64,000 bases of DNA from Sphingomonadales bacterium 12-68-11 (lineage in GTDB: Bacteria > Pseudomonadota > Alphaproteobacteria > Sphingomonadales > Sphingomonadaceae): positions 62,001 to 126,000 of the forward strand of contig NCCV01000003.1 in assembly GCA_002279825.1 (NCBI GenBank), given 5' to 3'. Shown here piece after piece: positions 27,478 to 36,531 of the stretch; position 1 is the first letter of the stretch; the number at the start of each line of letters is the position of its first letter. A program made the position numbers and the translations under genes. The notes below the pieces were generated by a model that worked only from the letters and a program-made list of their open reading frames with translations, ran no database searches and was not told where the DNA came from.

Positions 27478-28791
27478 CTACGGCGCGCGCGGCAAGCGCA
27501 GCCGCACCAGGAGCCCGCCCAAGTCTTCGCTTTCGTCCAGCTCGACGCTGCCGCCATAGATCTCCACCACGTCGCGAACGATCGCGAGACCCAGGCCGGT
27601 GCCGGGCTTGCTGGTGTCGAGCCGCGCGCCGCGCGCGAACAACTGGTCGCGCGCGGCCTCGGGAATGCCGGCGCCGTCGTCCTCGATCCACACGCTGCAC
27701 AGCCGATCCGACGGGCGCGGATCGACAGTCACGAACACGCTGCCGCCGCCGTACTTGGCGGCGTTTTCCATCAGGTTGCCGAGCAGTTCGTCGAGGTCCT
27801 GACGCTCGATCGCCACTTCACTGGCTTCCGAGCCGTCGCGGTCGAAGCGGACATGCGGGTAAAGGCGCGAGATCGCGCGCTCGACCCCTTCCACACTGGT
27901 CATCGCGTTCGCGCGCGACAGTCCCGAGGCGCGTCGGCCCACCGCGCGCGCGCGGGCGAGGTGGTGATCGACCTGGCGGCGCATCGTCGCGGTTTCGCGC
28001 AGCACCGTTCGGTCGAGGTCGGAAGCGCGCGCGTGCGCAGCACTGTTGAGCACCGTGAGCGGCGTCTTGAGCGCGTGCGCCAGATTGCCGGCATGCGTGC
28101 GCGCCTCTTCGGCCTGACGCTCGGAATGGGCGAGCAGCGCATTCAGCTCCTCGACCATGGGCTGGACTTCCTGCGGCAGGGGGTCGGTCACGCGATTGGC
28201 GCCGGCGGTGCGGATCTGGGCGATCGCCTGCCGCACGCGGCGCAGCGGGCCGAGCCCGTACCAGGTCTGCAGCATGGCCATCAGGAATAGCCCGATGCCG
28301 AGCGCAGCGAAGCTCCATACCAGGATCGAGCGGATCCGCACGATCAGCCGGTCAGGTTCGTCTTGCGCCCCGGCCACGGTGAACTGCCAGTCGACCGGGC
28401 TCCCCGGCAGGCGGATGGTCTGTTCGACAACGCGCAGCGGCTCGCCTGCGAACTGGTCCGAATCGTAGTACATCGGCGCTGCGCTGGCCTTGCGCCCGCT
28501 GATCTGGAGCGTGCGATCCCACAGCGAGCGTGACGGGTACGGCTGCTTGTCCTTGCCGTCGATCTGCCAGTAGAAACCGCTATTGGGTTCGAGGAAGCGC
28601 TGGTCGGCAAGCTGGCGGTTGAACAACACGTCGCCATAGGGATCGATCTCGGCCGAGGTGATCATCGCGGTCAGGATGTAGCTGAGCTGCTCGTCGAACT
28701 GCTGCCGGACCAGCCCGGTGAGCGTTCGATCGAGCGCCACGCCGCCGCCGAGCAGCAGGATCGTGATCCACCCCGCCGCGATGACCATCAT
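27478..28791 (-). CDS. Sensor histidine kinase (PhoQ-like)
   Basis: From ATG 28791 the protein has 437 residues. It has a first helix VIAAGWITILLLGGGVAL, a periplasmic sensor of about 140 residues, and a second helix SILVWSFAALGIGLFLMAML. The HAMP region follows, then the phosphoacceptor segment NLAHALKTPLTVL. The ATPase boxes are NLMENAAKYGGG (N), WIEDDGAGIPE (G1) and GTGLGLAIVRDV (G2). The frame is open further upstream but no ATG, GTG or TTG lies in the gap after the response regulator, so the N-terminus could begin 20 residues earlier only with a rare start. It is cognate to the response regulator just upstream. Confidence 0.9.
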   Translation of the reverse strand: MMVIAAGWITILLLGGGVALDRTLTGLVRQQFDEQLSYILTAMITSAEIDPYGDVLFNRQLADQRFLEPNSGFYWQIDGKDKQPYPSRSLWDRTLQISGRKASAAPMYYDSDQFAGEPLRVVEQTIRLPGSPVDWQFTVAGAQDEPDRLIVRIRSILVWSFAALGIGLFLMAMLQTWYGLGPLRRVRQAIAQIRTAGANRVTDPLPQEVQPMVEELNALLAHSERQAEEARTHAGNLAHALKTPLTVLNSAAHARASDLDRTVLRETATMRRQVDHHLARARAVGRRASGLSRANAMTSVEGVERAISRLYPHVRFDRDGSEASEVAIERQDLDELLGNLMENAAKYGGGSVFVTVDPRPSDRLCSVWIEDDGAGIPEAARDQLFARGARLDTSKPGTGLGLAIVRDVVEIYGGSVELDESEDLGGLLVRLRLPRAP

Positions 28792-28840
28792 CCGGCGCGA
28801 GAGGCTGCCGGTATGCGGCCGCGTGCGCTCCGGGGCGGCG

Positions 28841-29521
28841 TTACTCGCCGCGGCCGGGCTCGTCGGGGTCGTCGAGGCTGTATCCGAGGCCACGGATCGT
28901 GGTGATGACGTTGGCGCCGAGTTTCTTGCGGATGCGGGTGACGAAGACTTCGATGGTGTTGGAGTCACGGTCGAAATCCTGGTCGTAGATGTGCTCGATC
29001 AGTTCGGTGCGGCTGACGACCTTGCCCTTGTGGTGCATCAGATACGACAGCAGCTTGTATTCCTGCGCGGTCAGCTTGACCGGCTCGCCCGCCAGCGTGA
29101 CGCGCCCGGAGCGGGTGTCGAGGCGAACGGTGCCGGCGATCAGTTCGGACGAGGCATTGCCCGACGAACGGCGGATCAAGGCGCGAAGGCGGGCGATCAG
29201 TTCTTCGGTCTGGAACGGCTTGGCCAGGTAGTCGTCGGCGCCGGCATCGAGACCGGCGACCTTGTCCGACCAGCTGTCGCGCGCGGTCAGCACCAGCACC
29301 GGGAACTTGCGCCCTTCGCGCCGCCACATGCCGAGCACTGTCAGCCCGTCGATCTCGGGCAAGCCGAGGTCGAGGATCACCGCGTCGTATTCCTCGGTCG
29401 AGCCGAGGAAGTGGCCGTCTTCGCCGTCGGTGGACAAGTCGACGGCATAGCCGGTCTGCTCGAGCGTCGACTTGAGCTGCTGGCCGAGCGTCGGCTCGTC
29501 CTCGACGATCAGGATGCGCAT
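28841..29521 (-). CDS. OmpR-family response regulator
   Basis: A 226-residue PhoP-like regulator. The receiver domain has the acidic pocket VEDEPTLG, the phosphoacceptor Asp in AVILDLGLPEIDG and Lys in LAKPFQ. The C-terminal winged helix includes KLTAQEYKLLSYLM and NTIEVFVTRIRKKLG, ending IRGLGYSL. It precedes the kinase gene by 49 bp and follows a PepSY-domain gene by 91 bp. The three form a cluster like the rhizobial FeuP/FeuQ loci. Regulated genes are not evident. Confidence 0.95.
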   Translation of the reverse strand: MRILIVEDEPTLGQQLKSTLEQTGYAVDLSTDGEDGHFLGSTEEYDAVILDLGLPEIDGLTVLGMWRREGRKFPVLVLTARDSWSDKVAGLDAGADDYLAKPFQTEELIARLRALIRRSSGNASSELIAGTVRLDTRSGRVTLAGEPVKLTAQEYKLLSYLMHHKGKVVSRTELIEHIYDQDFDRDSNTIEVFVTRIRKKLGANVITTIRGLGYSLDDPDEPGRGE

Positions 29522-29612
29522 CTGAAGTCCCCTGGCTTATGCGGCCCACGATGTGGTCCTTCGGGTCCAACGCGTCAACCGAGGCACCGTTTCCCGCGGG
29601 GATACGCGCGCG

Positions 29613-29933
29613 CTATTTGGAGATGCGCAGCACGCGCCCGGTGCGGGCATCGACATCGACCCAGGTGACTTGCCCGTCTTTCATGTACTTGAGGCGATAA
29701 GCGCTCGCCCGGTCGTCGAACTCGAAGCCGAGATAGTCGTGCCCGCGCATTTGCGGCATGATGCGCTGCTCGATCTCGCGCGAGGTCAGCGCGCGGCCGG
29801 CCTGCATCTGGGCGCGGGCGCGTTCCTGGTCGCCGCGCGTCTGCTGCTGCGCCGCCGCCGGAGCAACAGCCCCGGCGGCGATCAGGGCCCCAAGCGCGAG
29901 GGGGGCAACCAACGAGGCGAAAAAGGTCCGCAT
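29613..29933 (-). CDS. Periplasmic PepSY-domain protein
   Basis: A 106-residue secreted protein with a signal peptide ending in the AVAPAAAQQ region (about residue 28). A single PepSY-type fold follows, with YLGFEFDDRASAYRLKYMKDG and the ending TWVDVDARTGRVLRISK. In rhizobia a small periplasmic protein, FeuN, restrains the FeuQ kinase. By position, this gene could play a similar role for the kinase two genes downstream. The regulatory link is inferred from synteny and domain type. Confidence 0.82.
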   Translation of the reverse strand: MRTFFASLVAPLALGALIAAGAVAPAAAQQQTRGDQERARAQMQAGRALTSREIEQRIMPQMRGHDYLGFEFDDRASAYRLKYMKDGQVTWVDVDARTGRVLRISK

Positions 29934-30012
29934 GACGCCGGTGTGCCTAAGGCGTTGGCATTGAACAAGGTCTGAATGCTGGGCAGGCGCAATGTTCAGC
30001 CGGCGCTTTGAC

Positions 30013-30726
30013 CTATTTGGTCAATTCGTAGCGCACCGTCAGCGTCACGCCGGCTTCGACCTGCCCCGGCACGACCGGAGTGGACGCATCCGCCGCTTCG
30101 CGCAGCGCCATGCGGTACATCGGCACCGGGCCGGGGCTGGAGACCGCCTCCTCGATGCTCAGCAGCCGCGAGCCGCTGTGGCCGGTGGCGCGCGCGTAGT
30201 CGGCGACCAGCGCGGTCGCACTCTCGAGCGCGCGCGCGCGGGCCTGGCGGCGCGCCGCGGTATCGTCGTCGAGCGACCAGTCGGGCCCGGAAATGTCGGT
30301 CGCCCCGGCGGCCACGAGCGCGTCGAGGACGACGCCGGTGCGGTCGATCCGGCGCAGAACCACGCTGACCCGGTTCGAGGCCTGATAGCCACGGAAGACC
30401 TGGCGCTGGGTGCCCTGATCGTAATCGTATTGCGCGCCGAGGCTGACGCTGGTGGTCTGGATGTCGCGCTCGGCAATGCCGAGCTGGCGGATCCGCGCGA
30501 CCACCGCGCTCATCGCCGCGGCATTCAGGCGCATAGCCTCAACCGCGGTGGGGGCTTGTGTGGTCACGCCGGCGCCGACACGAGCGATGTCGGGCGCGGC
30601 ATCGACGCTGCCCTGCACGGTCAATTCGACCACCGGGCCGGTGGCCTGGATCTGCACGTCGGCAGCAGCGGCCGGCATCGCCAGCGCGGAAGCAGCGGCG
30701 GCGGACAAGAGGGCGATGCGAAACAT
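30013..30726 (-). CDS. SIMPL domain (DUF541) periplasmic protein
   Basis: A 237-residue protein with a cleavable signal peptide ending ALAMPAAAADV. A SIMPL/DUF541 domain follows, recognisable by AAPDIARVGAGVTTQAPTA, the IQTTSVSLGAQYDYDQG segment and the terminal strand VTLTVRYEL. Family members include Brucella BP26 and E. coli YggE, which are linked to oxidative stress and channel-like assemblies, but the exact function is unclear. It has its own promoter region divergent from the Uup gene. The 79-bp spacer to the PepSY gene shows no terminator. Confidence 0.88.
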   Translation of the reverse strand: MFRIALLSAAAASALAMPAAAADVQIQATGPVVELTVQGSVDAAPDIARVGAGVTTQAPTAVEAMRLNAAAMSAVVARIRQLGIAERDIQTTSVSLGAQYDYDQGTQRQVFRGYQASNRVSVVLRRIDRTGVVLDALVAAGATDISGPDWSLDDDTAARRQARARALESATALVADYARATGHSGSRLLSIEEAVSSPGPVPMYRMALREAADASTPVVPGQVEAGVTLTVRYELTK

Positions 30727-30848
30727 GGGGTACTCCTCGATGTAGATTGGTCGGCCGCTGACGTGGGACCGCTTACGCCGGGCTGAACAAGCGGCCCCGC
30801 CGTCCGTTCCTTGCAGGGCCCCGCCCCTTCCCCTACCTGCGCCCGCTT

Positions 30849-32636
30849 ATGGCCGAACCTCCGATCCTGTCCTGGGAAAATCTCGCCCTGCAGCAGGGCG
30901 GCCGCTGGCTGTTCAAAGATCTCGATGTGCATATCGGGCCGCGCGACCGGCTGGCCCTGATCGGCCGCAACGGCGCCGGCAAGACCACGCTGTTCAGGCT
31001 GATCGCCGGGCAGATCGAGGCCGATCGCGGCACGCGCTCGGTGCAGCCGGGCACGCGGATCGTGGCGCTAGAGCAGGATCCCGACTTCAGCGGGTGTGCA
31101 ACGCTGATGGATTTCGCGCTCTCCGGCGACGATGCGCCGGCGCGTTACGAAGTCGAGGCGATCGCCGGCCAGCTCGGCATTGCGATGGACCGTCCGGCGG
31201 CGACCGCCAGCGGCGGCGAACGGCGCCGCGCCGCGCTCGCCCGCGCGCTGGCGATGGACCCCGACCTGCTGCTGCTCGACGAACCGACCAACCACCTCGA
31301 CCTTGCCGCGATCGACTGGCTGGAATCCTGGCTGATGCGCTTCAAGGGCGCGTTCGTCGCGATCAGCCATGACCGGACCTTCCTCAAGCGACTGACCAGC
31401 GCGACGCTGTGGCTCGACCGTGGCGCGCTGCGGCGCAAGGAAGTCGGCTTCGGCGGCTACGAGGCGTGGGAAGAGCAAGTCTATGCCGAAGAGGCGCGCG
31501 CGGCCGATAAGCTCGACGCCCGGCTCAAGCTCGAGGCGCACTGGCTCGAACGCGGCGTGACCGCGCGGCGCAAGCGCAACCAGGGCCGGCTCGAAGCGCT
31601 TTACCGGATGCGCGCGCAGCGGGCATCGATGCTCAATCCGGCGGGGACCGCCAAGCTGGGTCTGGGGCATGACGACGAAGTGCGCACCAAGTCGGTGATC
31701 GTCGCCGAGAATGTCTCCAAGCGTTATGGCGAGCGGCCGATCATCAAGAACTTCACCTTGCGTATCCAGCGCGGCGACCGGATCGGCGTGGTCGGCGCCA
31801 ACGGCGCGGGCAAGACCACCCTGCTCAAGCTGCTGACCGGAGAGCTGGCGCCCGACGAAGGCGAAGTCACGCTGGCCAAGACGCTCAATGGCGTGATGAT
31901 CGACCAGCAGCGCAGCCTGCTGACGCCCGACAAGCGCGTGCGCGACGTGCTCGCCGAAGGCGGCGACTGGATCGACGTGCGCGGCGTGCGCAAGCACGTG
32001 CAGGGCTATCTCAAGGAATTCCTGTTCGATCCCGCGCTGGTCGATACGCCGATCGCCGCGCTGTCGGGCGGCGAACGCTCGCGCCTGCTGCTGGCGCGCG
32101 AATTCGCCCGCCGCTCGAACCTGCTGGTGCTCGACGAGCCGACCAACGACCTCGATCTCGAAACGCTCGACCTGCTGCAGGAAGTCATCGCCGACTACGA
32201 AGGCACCGTGCTGATCGTCAGCCACGACCGCGACTTCCTCGACCGCACGGTCACGGTGACGCTGGGGCTCGACGGCAGCGGCATGGTCGACGTGGTCGCC
32301 GGCGGCTATGCGGACTGGGAAGCCAAGCGAAAGGAACGGCACGCGCCCGAGCGGCGCGAAGCGGCCAAGGCGCCGGCCACCGCGCCCGCTCCGCCACCGC
32401 CCCGCAGCGCCAAGCTGACCTACAAGGACCAGCGCGACTACGACCTGCTGCCGGCCCGCATCGAGGAACTGGACGCCGAGATCGCTCGCGACGAGGCCGC
32501 GCTGTCGGACCCGCAGCTCTATACCCGCGATCCCGGCGGTTTCGCTCGCCTGACCGCCGCGCTCGACCGCGCCAGGGCGGAGAAGGCCGCGGCGGAGGAA
32601 CGCTGGCTTGAACTGGCGGAAAGGGTCGAGGGCTAG
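30849..32636 (+). CDS. uup: ABC-F ATPase, Uup-like
   Basis: A soluble, tandem-ATPase ABC-F protein of 595 residues. First domain: GRNGAGKTTLFRL, signature SGGERRRAALARAL, LLDEPTNHLDL. A basic linker (ARRKRNQGRLEALYRM) follows. Second domain: GANGAGKTTLLKLL, LSGGERSRLLLAREF, LVLDEPTNDLDL. The end carries a charged coiled coil (YDLLPARIEELDAEIARDEA), which marks the Uup subgroup that binds branched DNA or ribosomes. It has no membrane domain. It stands alone and is convergent with the MCP-like gene. Uup is favoured over EttA because of the C-terminal coiled coil. Confidence 0.9.
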   Translation: MAEPPILSWENLALQQGGRWLFKDLDVHIGPRDRLALIGRNGAGKTTLFRLIAGQIEADRGTRSVQPGTRIVALEQDPDFSGCATLMDFALSGDDAPARYEVEAIAGQLGIAMDRPAATASGGERRRAALARALAMDPDLLLLDEPTNHLDLAAIDWLESWLMRFKGAFVAISHDRTFLKRLTSATLWLDRGALRRKEVGFGGYEAWEEQVYAEEARAADKLDARLKLEAHWLERGVTARRKRNQGRLEALYRMRAQRASMLNPAGTAKLGLGHDDEVRTKSVIVAENVSKRYGERPIIKNFTLRIQRGDRIGVVGANGAGKTTLLKLLTGELAPDEGEVTLAKTLNGVMIDQQRSLLTPDKRVRDVLAEGGDWIDVRGVRKHVQGYLKEFLFDPALVDTPIAALSGGERSRLLLAREFARRSNLLVLDEPTNDLDLETLDLLQEVIADYEGTVLIVSHDRDFLDRTVTVTLGLDGSGMVDVVAGGYADWEAKRKERHAPERREAAKAPATAPAPPPPRSAKLTYKDQRDYDLLPARIEELDAEIARDEAALSDPQLYTRDPGGFARLTAALDRARAEKAAAEERWLELAERVEG

Positions 32637-32640
32637 CCTC

Positions 32641-34044
32641 TCACAGCAGGTAGCCGAGCTCGTAGAGCCCCCAGCGCCGGCCCTCGAAGGTCAGCGGCAC
32701 GAACACGCTCCTCAGCGCGCGGAAGCGCCCCTCCCCGAGATCCTGGCGGTAGGCGTAGAGGCAGAACGCGCCCTCGCTGTCCAGCGCGCGGCGCGTCTGG
32801 CTGTCCATGAAGATCTGCCGGTTGCGGCTGAACTCGAGATTGCGCCGCCGCTCGCCGTGCTGCTGCGGCTGGCTGCGCTCAGTGATGTGCGTGGGCAGAT
32901 AGCCGTTCATGTCGACCAGGCAGCAGCCGACCACCGGGCGGTTGTGATTGGTATAGCGATCGAGGATCGGGCGGATACGCGCGTCGGCGAAACCGGCGAA
33001 GCCGTTGTCGTATTGCACCGGATCGGTATCGGGCCGCGGCCGATAGGCTGTGTCGAACAAGTCGGCCTCGCTCAGTTCGCCGCGGCGCAAAGCCGCCTCG
33101 ATCAGAGCGGTCACTTCCTCGGCGCCTTCCATCGCCAGTGCGATAAAGCGCGTGTTGCGGGTGGGCACCCCGCCGTGGGCGACCTGGTTGAGCATGTCGT
33201 TGGCGCGCGTTTCGAGTTCGTCGAGCTCACGCCGCGCCTGCTCGGCGCGCTTGGCGCTCGCCGCCGCCACCTCGCGAAACTCGGCCAGCCCTACGTCGAG
33301 TTTGGCGACCTCGCGCCCGGCGCTCTCGTTGCAGTCGGCGATCGCCTGCGATCGGTCGCGGAACTGCTGCACCAGCGCGGCCATCTCGGTCAGCGCGCCG
33401 CGCATCTGGTCGACGTGGCGGGTGGTTTCGCGGCCTGCGGCGATATTGGCCTTGAGCGGACCGATCAGCGAGCCCGCGGTCTGTTCGAGCCGGGTGATAT
33501 TGCGGCCCACTTCGGCCGAGGACTGCGCGGTGGTGACCGCGAGGCGGCGGATCTCGTTGGCGAGCACTTCGAACGGCTTGGTCGCTTCGCCGCCGCGCGC
33601 CGCCTCGATGCGGGCGTTGAAGCTCAGTAGCTCGGTCTGCTCGGCGATTTCCTTCAGCGAGCGCGAGATGCCGCCGATCGTGCCGAGGGTGGCAAGGAAC
33701 GACTGCAACTCGTCGTCGAGCCCGACGACATTGCGGACCAGAGCGGAAACCTGCTCGAGCGACTGCTGCGCCACCAGGTTGCCGCGGTCGAGCACCTGAT
33801 GCGCGACCACGGCGGTGTGCAGCAATTCGTCGGTCGCCTCGCGGCTCTCGGACTGTCCGCGGTTGAGCGCCTCCATGGCCTCGACCAGCCCACCGAGCCG
33901 CTCGGCTTCCGCCGAAATGTGGAGGTTGAGCCGGCCGGCGACGCCCGCGGTGGCGCTGCACTGCGTGGCGATGTCGCCGGCCTGCTCGCCAAGCCGCGCC
34001 AGCAGCAATTCTACTTCCGGCGAAGCCGCGTTCGTCCCGTCCAT
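32641..34044 (-). CDS. Soluble methyl-accepting chemotaxis-like protein
   Basis: A 467-residue protein with no membrane helix and no HAMP domain. The N-terminal 290 residues are long helices including the MCP hairpin tip IAEQTELLSFNARIEAARGG, followed by EVLANEIRRLAVTTAQSSAEVG. The C-terminal 170 residues form a different domain (FDTAYRPRPDTDPVQYDNGF, then CCLVDMNGYLPTH and a closing RRWGLYELGYLL), probably a cytoplasmic PAS or Cache-type sensor. The sensor follows the signalling coiled coil, the reverse of classical receptors. No chemotaxis genes are nearby. The input is unknown. Confidence 0.82.
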   Translation of the reverse strand: MDGTNAASPEVELLLARLGEQAGDIATQCSATAGVAGRLNLHISAEAERLGGLVEAMEALNRGQSESREATDELLHTAVVAHQVLDRGNLVAQQSLEQVSALVRNVVGLDDELQSFLATLGTIGGISRSLKEIAEQTELLSFNARIEAARGGEATKPFEVLANEIRRLAVTTAQSSAEVGRNITRLEQTAGSLIGPLKANIAAGRETTRHVDQMRGALTEMAALVQQFRDRSQAIADCNESAGREVAKLDVGLAEFREVAAASAKRAEQARRELDELETRANDMLNQVAHGGVPTRNTRFIALAMEGAEEVTALIEAALRRGELSEADLFDTAYRPRPDTDPVQYDNGFAGFADARIRPILDRYTNHNRPVVGCCLVDMNGYLPTHITERSQPQQHGERRRNLEFSRNRQIFMDSQTRRALDSEGAFCLYAYRQDLGEGRFRALRSVFVPLTFEGRRWGLYELGYLL

Positions 34045-34135
34045 GTGCGGGGACCGTGCCGCACTGCCGCATCAAAAGCAAACCGGTATGCTGCGATGCA
34101 ATAAGATTTGCCCACAGCCGCCTTCCCTGAGCCGG

Positions 34136-34897
34136 CTAGACGTTCAGTTCGCGGGTCTCGTGGACGATCTCGCGCGGGACGCTGGCGAACATCAGTTGGG
34201 CGGCGGGGCGCGCCGCGATTTGCTCGAGCCAGCGGATCAGGCCGGGCGCGTCCGATGGATTGACCAGCTCGGCGAAGCCGAATTGCAAGCCGTTGGCGAT
34301 TGCGAAGTTACAGATGTCGGCGAGCGAGTAGGCCCCGCCCGCGAGCCACTCGTGATCGCGCAGGTGATCGTCGAGCCGGCGTACCGACACCGCGACCTTG
34401 CGCATTTCCTCGTCGAGCATGTCCTGGGGGAAGCCTTCCCGAGCGCGGCGCCATTTGACCTGCTGCTCGGGGACGGGGATCGCCTTGAGCTTTTCCTCGA
34501 ACTCGGCATCGGTCAGCTTCTGCGCCATCTTGCCGACGTAACGGTGCCAGCCGATCGTCGAGACGCACCAGCAGAAGTATTCATCGACCCACTTGGTCCA
34601 CACCCGCATCTGCGCGCGGTCAAAAGGATCCTCGGGCCGCAGCGAGGCCGCGGTCGGGTGCGCGTCCTCGAGATACTCGCAAATCACCGTGCTTTCGGTG
34701 ACGATCCGCCCGGCATCTTCCAGCGCGGGCACCTGACCGCGCGGATTGATCGCCTTGAACCAGTCGGAATGATGCTCGAACTTGGCGGGGTTGAGCTGGT
34801 GGACGGTGAACTCGCGCCCGAACTCGAACTTCTCGAACAGCGTCAGCATCGGCTTGAGCGAATTGGCCGCCGGGCCGAAACTGTAGAGCTTGAGCAT
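34136..34897 (-). CDS. Glutathione S-transferase family protein
   Basis: A 253-residue protein with a thioredoxin-fold N-terminal domain (MLKLYSFGPAANSLKPMLTL; GSH site INPRGQVPALED and ESTVICEYLED) and a helical C-terminal domain (LAGGAYSLADICNFAIA). The typical catalytic Ser/Tyr near residue 6-10 is YSFGP/AANS. Substrate is not predictable. ATG 34897 is chosen because it begins at the family's first strand and follows GGGAGAC; the longer upstream frame is unrelated. It is a single-gene unit, divergent from the small secreted protein at 34985. Confidence 0.87.
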   Translation of the reverse strand: MLKLYSFGPAANSLKPMLTLFEKFEFGREFTVHQLNPAKFEHHSDWFKAINPRGQVPALEDAGRIVTESTVICEYLEDAHPTAASLRPEDPFDRAQMRVWTKWVDEYFCWCVSTIGWHRYVGKMAQKLTDAEFEEKLKAIPVPEQQVKWRRAREGFPQDMLDEEMRKVAVSVRRLDDHLRDHEWLAGGAYSLADICNFAIANGLQFGFAELVNPSDAPGLIRWLEQIAARPAAQLMFASVPREIVHETRELNV

Positions 34898-34984
34898 GAT
34901 AGTCTCCCAACGTCGTTTCGCTTCGCTTAAGGCATTTTGAAGCGGCGAACAGCGATGATATGCTGCGCCCGAAGGAGAGCTTCC

Positions 34985-35338
34985 ATGCGCCTGATCGTTC
35001 CCATCCTCGCCCTGTTTTCGGCTGCCACCGTCACCGCCGCGGACGCGCCACAACCCGCTCCGTCGGCGGCTGAGCGCTCTCCCGGCACCGTCATCCAGGC
35101 GCCCGGCGCCGGCCCCCGGGATGGCAAACCCTGCCGCGACACGCTACAAATGGTGCGTGCGGAAGGCGGGTTACCCTCGCTTGATCGAGAGAACGCAAGA
35201 CCCGGCGAAGAACTGTTGATCGCGGCGGTCGATCAGCGAATCGACGGCTGCTCCTACATGGTGATGCGCAACGATACTGCCGATGTCCGAGCGGTGCCGA
35301 CCGCGCCCGGCACCCCTGAAGTGCGCCGGATTCAGTAG
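34985..35338 (+). CDS. Small secreted protein of unknown function
   Basis: A 117-residue product with a strong signal peptide (MRLIVPILALFSAATVTAAD, cleavage near residue 18) and a good ribosome site GAAGGAG. The mature part is Pro/Ala-rich and then has two Cys (KPCRDTLQM, DGCSYMVMRND) that could form one disulphide in the periplasm. No family is recognised. Its end overlaps the 3' end of the DUF1343 gene by 7 bases on the opposite strand. Confidence 0.65.
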   Translation: MRLIVPILALFSAATVTAADAPQPAPSAAERSPGTVIQAPGAGPRDGKPCRDTLQMVRAEGGLPSLDRENARPGEELLIAAVDQRIDGCSYMVMRNDTADVRAVPTAPGTPEVRRIQ

Positions 35339-36531
35339 AGCCGCAGGTTCGCCGTCTCGACGATCCACGCCGCTTCATCGGGCGCGGCCACGGCTTCAAG
35401 ATCGTCCACCGCCGCCGCCGGATCGTCGACCCAGTCGCGCAGGTCGGGTCCGCCGTTGATCACGTCGATCGCCAGCCGCTCGAACTCGTACTCGTAAGCG
35501 AAATCGCGCCACAGCGGATACTCGGGATGGAGCGTGCGGATCGCCTTGAAGGCGAGCGCCTGAAGCCGCCAGGGCCGGAACACGGCGTGGTCGTAGAACG
35601 CCCCTTCGGCGTGGACCATCAGCGCGTTGCACAGCGTGCCGGCGTGCTTGTGGAAGGTCGGAGTGAACCAGCATTCGCGCAGCGTGCAGCCGGCCAGCCA
35701 TTCGGGCGCAAGCCGGTGCATCTCGGCCAGCACCGCGCCCGCATCGATCCCGGGGGCGCCGAACAGCACTTCGAGCGGGCGGGTGGTGCCGCGGCCCTCG
35801 CTGAGCGTGGTGCCTTCGAGCATGACCGTGCCGGCATAGGCGCGCGCCATGTTGAGGCTTGCGGCGTTCGGGCTCGGGTTGATCCAGATACGGCTGTCCG
35901 GCCAGCCGAATCCGGGCGCAGCTTCGGGCAACCAGTCGTGCATCTCGATCACGCGGTAATCGACATCGAGATTGAAGTGCCGGACGAACCAGTGCCCCAT
36001 CTCGCCCATCGTCAACCCGTGGCGCATCGGCATCGGGCCCGCGCCGACGAAGCTCTCTTGCCCCGCGCGCAGCATGGTGCCTTCGATCGGGCGTCCGGCC
36101 GGATTGGGCCGGTCGAGCACCCACACCGCCTTGCCGTGGCGCGCCGCTTCCTCGAGCAGATAGAGCAGCGTGGTGCAGAAGGTGTAGATGCGGCAGCCGA
36201 GGTCCTGGAGGTCGAACAGGAACACGTCGGCCGCGCTCATCATCTGCCCGGTCGGGCGGCGCACCTCGCCGTAGAGGCTGAACAGCGGGATGCCGTACTT
36301 CGCGTCGGTCTCGTCCGCGCTCTCGACCATGTTGTCCTGCTTATCGCCTTTGATCCCGTGCTGCGGGCCGAACGCGGCGGAGACGTTGAGCCCGGCGGCG
36401 ATCAGGGCGTCGAGCGAATGGGCCAGGTCGAGCGTGACCGAGGCCGGATGCGCGACCAGCGCGACGCGCTTGCCTTCGAGCGGGCGGCGCAGCTCGGGCT
36501 CGGTCAGCAGGCGGTCGATGCCGAACTTCAT
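35332..36531 (-). CDS. DUF1343 protein, NamZ-type exo-beta-N-acetylmuramidase family
   Basis: DUF1343 proteins include Bacillus NamZ, which removes terminal MurNAc from muropeptides. The 399-residue product has the family blocks GKRVALVAHPASV and AFGPQHGIKGDKQDNM. Further blocks are FLFDLQDLGCRIYTF, VLDRPNPAGRPIEG and WINPSPNAASLNMARAYAGTVMLEG (split here by position). It begins MKFGIDRLL with no signal peptide, so it looks cytosolic, consistent with muropeptide recycling. The motif usually read FGPEHGF is FGPQHGI here. Its ATG overlaps the DOMON-like stop (ATGA). Confidence 0.87.
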   Translation of the reverse strand: MKFGIDRLLTEPELRRPLEGKRVALVAHPASVTLDLAHSLDALIAAGLNVSAAFGPQHGIKGDKQDNMVESADETDAKYGIPLFSLYGEVRRPTGQMMSAADVFLFDLQDLGCRIYTFCTTLLYLLEEAARHGKAVWVLDRPNPAGRPIEGTMLRAGQESFVGAGPMPMRHGLTMGEMGHWFVRHFNLDVDYRVIEMHDWLPEAAPGFGWPDSRIWINPSPNAASLNMARAYAGTVMLEGTTLSEGRGTTRPLEVLFGAPGIDAGAVLAEMHRLAPEWLAGCTLRECWFTPTFHKHAGTLCNALMVHAEGAFYDHAVFRPWRLQALAFKAIRTLHPEYPLWRDFAYEYEFERLAIDVINGGPDLRDWVDDPAAAVDDLEAVAAPDEAAWIVETANLRLY

